In this document: positions 5,227-9,622 of the stretch, piece by piece
Layout: each line of letters opens with the position of its first letter
How positions within the stretch are numbered: the stretch's first letter is position 1
Assembly (NCBI GenBank): GCA_913055925.1
Contig: CAJXLH010000083.1
Location: 1-9,622, forward strand
Length of the DNA: 9,622 nucleotides
Reading direction: 5' to 3'
Source of the DNA: an uncultured Maritalea sp.
Lineage (GTDB): Bacteria > Pseudomonadota > Alphaproteobacteria > Rhizobiales > Devosiaceae
Notes under the pieces: model-generated
What the model was told of the DNA's origin: nothing
The model's input: the letters and a program-made list of their open reading frames with translations, nothing else
The model's database searches: none
Made by a program: the position numbers and the translations under genes

Positions 5227-6657
5227 CTAGATGTTGCCGTTTTTGATCAAATTGATCAGTTCGCGAATGGCATTCGGATGAGATTTCAACAAATCGTCCC
5301 CACCAAAAATGTCGAGTTCCACATGTGGCGGAATGCCTTTGCTTTCCCACAGCTTGCCTTCGTGGTCAGTGTAGATTTCATTCGAAAGGGTGATGTTCCA
5401 ACCGTTAGGCAACTGCTTGTTCAATGTCGTCGATAGCGCACCGGCGGTCGGCATGCCGACATGCTGCACGTTCGGCAATGCACGAAAAGCCATAGTGGAA
5501 ATTTCAGCGGCGCTTACTGTTTGGCTTGAAGTGACAAGAACCACTGGGCCGGTGTGACGGAGCCCATCATATGGCGTGATGGCGACAGGTTGATCAAGTG
5601 CACCCACCTTGTCCCCAACACGCAATGAGTAGGCGAAATATTCTGCGTCAGCGAAACGTCGCGCCAGTTCACGACCAATAAAATCATAGCCGCCAAAATT
5701 GATGCTGAGATCAACGACTACCGCTTCGACTTTTTGGTCTTCAAAGCGGGAGAGCATGTCATCGAGAGCGCTGGTTAGGACGTCTAAATCTTCTTGCTCG
5801 TGGAACTCATCTTTGCCCGCAAAACCGCCCATTGCCAGTACGGACACATAGCCAATCTCGTCGACAATACCATATTGGATGTAGCCATTGCCGAGCATTT
5901 CGCCTTTCCCACCAAGAATTTCCTGATGGACGCCAGATAGCCAATATTCGCGGACAAATCCCATAAAGGCGGCATCAGGGTTATCGCCGTTTTTTTCAGC
6001 GTACTCGACAACCTGTAGCGCCACTTCGCCTGGGTAGGCTTCAAATGCATGTTCTTCGCCGTCAAACTCCGCGGCAATGGAAATATGCCCGTCACGCAAG
6101 GGCGCGACCAACTCGGCCAACAATTTGAAAAGTTCGGCCTCGCTAGTTTTGGGCGACACCAATTCACGGAATTTTGCCACACGTGTTGGCCAACTCACAT
6201 CATAAAGATCAAAAAACGCATAATGCTCTTCGAAATATTCAGCGAATACGTCAAACGTCGTCAGCGGATCGGAAGCCATGTTTTTTGAGCAAGCACTCGG
6301 CATCGCTGGTAGCAAATCGAAGTGGAATATTTGATGTTCAAAGGGCAATCGAATTCGCAGTTGGTCGTCAGCTGAGCCAAATGGATCATGCAGCGCGTTT
6401 CGCATCGCTGAAAAGCCAAATGTAACGGCTTCATTTTTGATGCAGCTGTTCGCAGTGATGTCGTATACGGCCAACTGGTCGCCTTCGACCTGCAATAAAT
6501 AGCCATAGCCTCGGCTTTTCCAGATACCGTCTCTAAGGTTATTCGCTGCACCAAAGGCACTCGTTGCTAGGGCGCTGGTGATGATCAAAATGAGCGCCAA
6601 AAACACGGCACGTTGCTCATCAAAATTGAAAATAGACATATAACTCGCTCGTCTCAT
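5227..6657 (-). CDS. Exported S41-family peptidase
   Basis: 476 residues. The N-terminal hydrophobic segment (about 17-36, ending SAFGA) is a signal peptide, so it works outside the cytoplasm. A poorly conserved N-terminal domain (40-130) is followed by the helical region and LRDGH (187-191) seen before the catalytic core in tricorn/IRBP-like S41 proteins. The core has VVVDLSINFGG (313-323) and the nucleophile motif TVSAAE (380-385) with Ser382 as likely catalytic serine. It then has GMPTAGA (401-407) and the C-terminal WESKGIPPHVELD typical of S41. No obvious PDZ domain is seen, unlike CtpA-type enzymes. The ATG at 6657 is preceded by GGAG at 8 nt; an internal Met at codon 7 has a weaker site. 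It lies between a membrane AraC-type regulator and an exported protein. The substrate is unknown. Confidence 0.88.
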   Translation of the reverse strand: MRRASYMSIFNFDEQRAVFLALILIITSALATSAFGAANNLRDGIWKSRGYGYLLQVEGDQLAVYDITANSCIKNEAVTFGFSAMRNALHDPFGSADDQLRIRLPFEHQIFHFDLLPAMPSACSKNMASDPLTTFDVFAEYFEEHYAFFDLYDVSWPTRVAKFRELVSPKTSEAELFKLLAELVAPLRDGHISIAAEFDGEEHAFEAYPGEVALQVVEYAEKNGDNPDAAFMGFVREYWLSGVHQEILGGKGEMLGNGYIQYGIVDEIGYVSVLAMGGFAGKDEFHEQEDLDVLTSALDDMLSRFEDQKVEAVVVDLSINFGGYDFIGRELARRFADAEYFAYSLRVGDKVGALDQPVAITPYDGLRHTGPVVLVTSSQTVSAAEISTMAFRALPNVQHVGMPTAGALSTTLNKQLPNGWNITLSNEIYTDHEGKLWESKGIPPHVELDIFGGDDLLKSHPNAIRELINLIKNGNI

Positions 6658-6694
6658 CTTTCTGTCTCCAAATCGATGAGTGCGATTAAGCAGT

Positions 6695-6723
6695 TCTATA
6701 TGTCCAATGTGTCCAGATGTGAC
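6695..6723 (-). promoter_or_regulatory. Possible promoter of the S41 peptidase gene with tandem 9-bp repeat
   Basis: On the minus strand GTCACA (6723-6718, 4/6) and TATAGA (6700-6695, 4/6) are 17 bp apart, in the 68-bp gap after the regulator gene. Within the spacer lie two head-to-tail copies of a 9-mer, ATATGTCCA (6698-6706) and ATGTGTCCA (6707-6715) on the + strand, 8 of 9 identical. They may be a regulator site; the promoter match itself is only moderate. Confidence 0.35.
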
Positions 6724-6725
6724 GG

Positions 6726-7931
6726 TTAGGACAGTTTTTGTAGCTCGTTTTGCGTGTCGCGGAACTGCTTGGGTGTCATGCCTGTGGTGTTTTTGAAGGC
6801 ACGATAAAAGGCCGAACGAGAGTTAAACCCAACCTCAAGTGCCACATCATGCGCGGGCAGGTGGGTTGTGTGAAGAACCTTTTTCGCGGCTTCCACGCGG
6901 TAGTCATTTACATAGTCGAAGAAGGTTTTACCTATTTTCGCATTCAGGGTTTGCGACACATAGTTGGGTAAAATTCCAACCTCACTGGCAAGGCCTCGCA
7001 GGGTGAGGTTCGGGTCTTCAAAAAGCCGACCGGATTGCATTTGCTGTTCGATCCGGCCCGCAAAGCTCTCTAATTGTGGTTCGCTCAATGCGGAATTTTT
7101 GTATTTTTCTGTCTCTGAGACTTCTTGTGTTTCTGTTGCCTCAGTGGTCTGTTCGGCCAAACCTTTGTTTTGGCGAAGACCAAAAATGGAAAGTGACCAA
7201 ACAAGAACAAAGGCAATGATGGCGGTAGATGTACTGCCTTCGGAAAACCCAAGTGAAATGCTCTGATCGGTGAGCGCGCGCCAGATGAAGGTGGCAATGC
7301 CCACCCCAAATTCTGATACCCAATAAAGCGAAACCAATCCTCCGATCCAAATCGTCCAGGTGAGTTCGCGGCCCTCGGTTGAAGAAAACTGATCTTTCAA
7401 TCTGTCACGATAGGTGAGCATGCGGCGCACCACTTTGTACAAATAAAAAGTGAACTGCACGAATGGGAAAGCCAAGAACATCAGGAGGACGAATGCAATG
7501 TTCAATATAACAATCAGGCTTTCCGTTTCAGCAAGGGCACCCGCTTCACTTAGTTGTACCAAATGCCAAAGCCCTAGCGCTGCTGGCCAACCCAAAATAA
7601 ACGGCACAAAATGCCAGCTGTCGTTGAGCCGAAACTCGTGGCGTTTGTCGGACGTTAGCGCGCGCATATAAAGCCAATATGAGGGTGGCAACACCAGAAG
7701 AAAGCTACCTGACAGAACTGAAATAAGAAGCGTTTCAAAGGATTCTTCGCTGCCGAAGAAATTTGAATAGATGTCCGGCAGCTCTGTCACTGCATTGGCA
7801 ATAAAAAACACCACCAGAGGAATGGTGAACATACGCGCCCGAATTTGCGCCAGCAATAAGCTCGCACTGAACAAAGACTGTCCGAAGGCCATCGCAGAGA
7901 GCAAATTTATGAGGGGATCGAGTTGGGTCAT
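6726..7931 (-). CDS. Membrane-embedded AraC-family transcriptional regulator
   Basis: 401 residues. The N-terminal 255 residues hold about seven hydrophobic segments (roughly 7-27, 35-53, 67-87, 107-127, 138-163, 191-213, 235-252). A charged linker (255-285, rich in T and E) leads to a C-terminal AraC-type DNA-binding domain. Its first helix-turn-helix is about 309-330 (LTLRGLASEVGILPNYVS) and the second about 359-380 (DVALEVGFNSRSAFYRAFK), followed by the signature GMTPKQFR (384-391). This seven-segment plus AraC layout is a known one-component membrane regulator type; the ligand is usually unknown. No strong ribosome binding site precedes the ATG. A two-codon ATG-GAA-TGA ending across the start (7936-7928) might couple initiation. 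The gene points at the S41 peptidase gene 68 bp downstream, the natural target candidate. Confidence 0.9.
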   Translation of the reverse strand: MTQLDPLINLLSAMAFGQSLFSASLLLAQIRARMFTIPLVVFFIANAVTELPDIYSNFFGSEESFETLLISVLSGSFLLVLPPSYWLYMRALTSDKRHEFRLNDSWHFVPFILGWPAALGLWHLVQLSEAGALAETESLIVILNIAFVLLMFLAFPFVQFTFYLYKVVRRMLTYRDRLKDQFSSTEGRELTWTIWIGGLVSLYWVSEFGVGIATFIWRALTDQSISLGFSEGSTSTAIIAFVLVWSLSIFGLRQNKGLAEQTTEATETQEVSETEKYKNSALSEPQLESFAGRIEQQMQSGRLFEDPNLTLRGLASEVGILPNYVSQTLNAKIGKTFFDYVNDYRVEAAKKVLHTTHLPAHDVALEVGFNSRSAFYRAFKNTTGMTPKQFRDTQNELQKLS

Positions 7932-8069
7932 TCCATTAGGCAGGTAAAAAGTTGAAGATCAACAGCTCAAAAAATACTCATATAGCCAAATGATCGGTTT
8001 GCCACGGTTGTTTTTTTCTGAAATCGTTTACGCGAGAGAAAAAACGTGGACGATCATTCGGGAGGAATT
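7932..8069. promoter_or_regulatory. Divergent intergenic region between the AraC-type regulator and acuI
   Basis: 138 bp that must carry the promoters of both genes. A weak candidate for acuI is TCAACA (7959-7964), a 16-bp spacer, and TATAGC (7981-7986). GTTGA-AGA-TCAAC (7951-7963) is a short dyad, and AATGATCG (7989-7996) recurs inverted as CGATCATT (8051-8058). A long imperfect stem pairs CCACG plus TTTTTTCT (8002-8006, 8012-8019) with AGAAAAAA plus CGTGG (8037-8049), with a 5-nt bulge, in the presumed acuI leader. The acuI ribosome binding site GGAGGA is at 8061-8066. Confidence 0.4.
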
Positions 8070-9062
8070 ATGTCGTTTTCAGCAGTTGTTGTCAGAAAGA
8101 ACGAAGAAGGCAAAACATCAGCAGGTGTCGAGCAGCTCAGTGATGATCAACTGCCAGATGGTGACGTAACGATTGCTGTTGAATATTCGACCCTTAATTA
8201 CAAAGACGGTCTTTGCCTAGGACCGGGCGGCGGCCTTGTCCGAAATTATCCGCACGTGCCGGGCATCGATTTTGCAGGCACAGTTGAGGCGTCACAAAGC
8301 GATAAATACAAACCAGGTGACAAAGTCGTTCTCACCGGTTGGCACGTCGGCGAAAGCTGGTGGGGCGGTTATGCGCAAAAAGCGCGTGTGAAATCTGAAT
8401 GGTTGGTACCGCTGCCGGACGGTCTTTCCACAAAAGACGCAATGGCAGTTGGCACCGCTGGCTTCACCGCAATGCTCGCAACCATGGCGTTGGAGGACCA
8501 TGGGTTGAAGCCAGGCGAGGGACCTGTGTTGGTAACCGGCGCCGCAGGTGGTGTGGGTTCTGTCGCAACCGCGATTCTCTCCAACCTTGGCTATGAAGTG
8601 GCGGGCGTAACAGGACGGCCTGAAACTGCTGACTATTTGAAATCGCTTGGCGCAACACAAATTGTTGCCCGTGATGAAATCAACGAAACGACCAAACGCC
8701 CACTTGAAAGCGAAACATGGGCTGGCTGTATCGATGCCGTTGGCGGTGCAATGCTTGCCCGTTTGCTTGGCCAAATGAAATACGGCACGTCCGTAGCTGC
8801 TGTTGGGTTGGCAGGCGGCGCTGCGCTGCCTGCAACGGTCATTCCGTTTTTACTGCGCGGTGTCAACTTGTTAGGTATCGATTCCGTTCGGCGCCCTTAC
8901 GATGACCGCGTTCGGGCGGGGCAACGGGTGGCGACGGATTTACCGATGGACAAACTCAACCAAATGATTGTGCCAGCCACGCTAGACGACTTGCCGCAAT
9001 TGGGGAAAGATATTCTCGCGGGCAATGTTCGTGGCCGTGTGGTTGTCGATGTGAACGGCTAG
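8070..9062 (+). CDS. acuI: Acryloyl-CoA reductase (AcuI/YhdH-type quinone oxidoreductase)
   Basis: 330 residues of the zinc-free medium-chain dehydrogenase/reductase superfamily, AcuI/YhdH subgroup. Visible motifs are TLNYKDGL (41-48), PHVPGIDFAGTV (61-72), GWHVGESWWGGYAQ (90-103), the NADPH-binding VTGAAGGVGSVA (155-166) and LLGIDSVRRP (267-276). The catalytic-zinc ligands of alcohol dehydrogenases are absent, as expected. The family reduces acryloyl-CoA to propionyl-CoA with NADPH, detoxifying acrylate-derived acryloyl-CoA in DMSP and 3-hydroxypropionate metabolism. The ATG at 8070 is preferred over an in-frame GTG at 8046 because GGAGGA lies immediately upstream and homologues begin at this point. 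No acuR, dddL or dmdA gene is adjacent, so a DMSP role is not shown here. Its stop overlaps that of the convergent gene. Confidence 0.9.
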   Translation: MSFSAVVVRKNEEGKTSAGVEQLSDDQLPDGDVTIAVEYSTLNYKDGLCLGPGGGLVRNYPHVPGIDFAGTVEASQSDKYKPGDKVVLTGWHVGESWWGGYAQKARVKSEWLVPLPDGLSTKDAMAVGTAGFTAMLATMALEDHGLKPGEGPVLVTGAAGGVGSVATAILSNLGYEVAGVTGRPETADYLKSLGATQIVARDEINETTKRPLESETWAGCIDAVGGAMLARLLGQMKYGTSVAAVGLAGGAALPATVIPFLLRGVNLLGIDSVRRPYDDRVRAGQRVATDLPMDKLNQMIVPATLDDLPQLGKDILAGNVRGRVVVDVNG

Positions 9063-9622
9063 ATCCGGAAATATTCCTCAACGGGGCGCTCGCCACTTCT
9101 AAAAGGCTTGAAAAACGGCTTACCATCAGGCCCGCTAAAGACATTGCAGTGCCCCGGGCTATCGCAGTTCACCAAGCCTGTGCCTTGGCTTAACACCGAA
9201 TTGTCACCAACCTTCATGCGGCCAATGATGGCGCTGTTGGGATACATAATCACGCCTTCGCCAATTTCTGGTGCCACGCCGTGATTTTTGCCAACCGTTG
9301 AATTTTGATAGAGCACCAAAAAATTGCCATAGATGGCCTTTGCCAAAACGATGCCAACCGAGTGGCCGATCAAAAATACGTCTGGCATGTCGATCTCATA
9401 AAAAAGATCGATGCCATTCATGGTTTTGTTGAGACCAAAAAGCCGCGTTGGCCATTCGCGCTCGCCTGTTGCCTGCCAGATTTGATGCGAAAGCAGATAA
9501 AGATAGGTGCAATATTGTGTGGAATGCAGATGGTCGAACTGACCAGGTTTCCACATCTTTACGTGCTTGATCAGGTGGTGCAATCGGTCAAGCGTTGCTG
9601 GTAGATGCGTTTCAAAAAGGGC
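9059..9622 (-). CDS. Serine-acetyltransferase-like left-handed beta-helix protein (5' end outside window)
   Basis: 187 residues are visible. The frame stays open to the window edge, so the N-terminus is missing; a TTG at 9583 is inside this frame and is unlikely to be the true start. The C-terminal half has the hexapeptide-repeat pattern of CysE-like acyltransferases: FYEIDMPDVFLIGHSVGIV, then LVLYQNSTVGKNHGVAPEIG, then IMYPNSAIIGRMKVGDNSVLSQGTGLVN. The His of GHSVG and the His of NHGVAPEI sit where the two histidines of serine O-acetyltransferases do. The N-terminal part is helical and rich in His and Trp. The tail (SGPDGKPFFKPFRSGERPVEEYF) is unlike ordinary CysE, so the acceptor may not be serine; a sugar or cell-surface acetyltransferase is possible. 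Acetyl-CoA-dependent transfer in the cytoplasm is inferred from the family. Confidence 0.78.
   Translation of the reverse strand, partial: ALFETHLPATLDRLHHLIKHVKMWKPGQFDHLHSTQYCTYLYLLSHQIWQATGEREWPTRLFGLNKTMNGIDLFYEIDMPDVFLIGHSVGIVLAKAIYGNFLVLYQNSTVGKNHGVAPEIGEGVIMYPNSAIIGRMKVGDNSVLSQGTGLVNCDSPGHCNVFSGPDGKPFFKPFRSGERPVEEYFRI

Noticed and set aside
8046..8069. GTG start for acuI eight codons upstream.
   Set aside because: A strong GGAGGA lies directly before the ATG at 8070, and the extra residues (VDDHSGGI) read through that ribosome binding site.
8292..8774. 160-codon minus-strand frame inside acuI.
   Set aside because: It is antisense to conserved AcuI motifs and has no recognisable domain or ribosome binding site.

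Overview
The window looks like chromosomal DNA of a Gram-negative bacterium, most probably an alphaproteobacterium of intermediate G+C (an inference). The reasons are a yacG gene followed by tRNA-Phe, two exported c-type cytochromes, an AcuI/YhdH-type reductase and a CueR-type copper promoter. No transposase, integrase, phage gene or CRISPR array is visible. The genes are tightly packed.

Left edge (1-570): yacG (a small zinc protein) and tRNA-Phe(GAA) are on the + strand. The tRNA has its own good sigma70-like promoter and a short leader hairpin. A hairpin flanked by an A-tract and a T-rich stretch (519-570) separates the tRNA from the convergent copper genes and probably terminates transcription from both sides.

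Copper block (564-4493, minus strand): in transcription order, a textbook CueR/MerR-type promoter (TTGACC, 19-bp spacer, TATGTT, with a CCTTCC/GGAAGG dyad), the Cu(I)-exporting ATPase copA, a small membrane-anchored Cys/His-rich protein, a cytochrome c'/c-556-like protein and a class I cytochrome c. Gaps are 15, 43 and 5 bp, so this reads as one operon. No cueR gene is in the window. Two RNA-scale structures stand out. One is a 14-bp inverted repeat running from the -10 element of copA to its ribosome binding site. The other is a perfect 11-bp intercistronic hairpin just before the ribosome binding site of the cytochrome c' gene.

Envelope block (4546-7931, minus strand): a membrane-embedded AraC-family regulator (about seven predicted transmembrane segments plus a C-terminal DNA-binding domain), then an exported S41-family peptidase, then an exported protein of unknown function. 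A tandem 9-bp repeat lies in the putative promoter between regulator and peptidase. A sensor controlling secreted or periplasmic effectors is a reasonable hypothesis.

Right edge (8070-9622): acuI (acryloyl-CoA reductase family) on the + strand converges on a serine-acetyltransferase-like left-handed beta-helix protein on the minus strand. That gene is open to the window edge and therefore partial. The two genes overlap tail to tail in a CTAG that contains both stop codons.

The most interesting material is the copper operon: the coupling of copper efflux to two cytochromes and a Cys/His-rich mini-protein, and the possible RNA lock that would silence copA translation on read-through transcripts but not on transcripts started at its own promoter.
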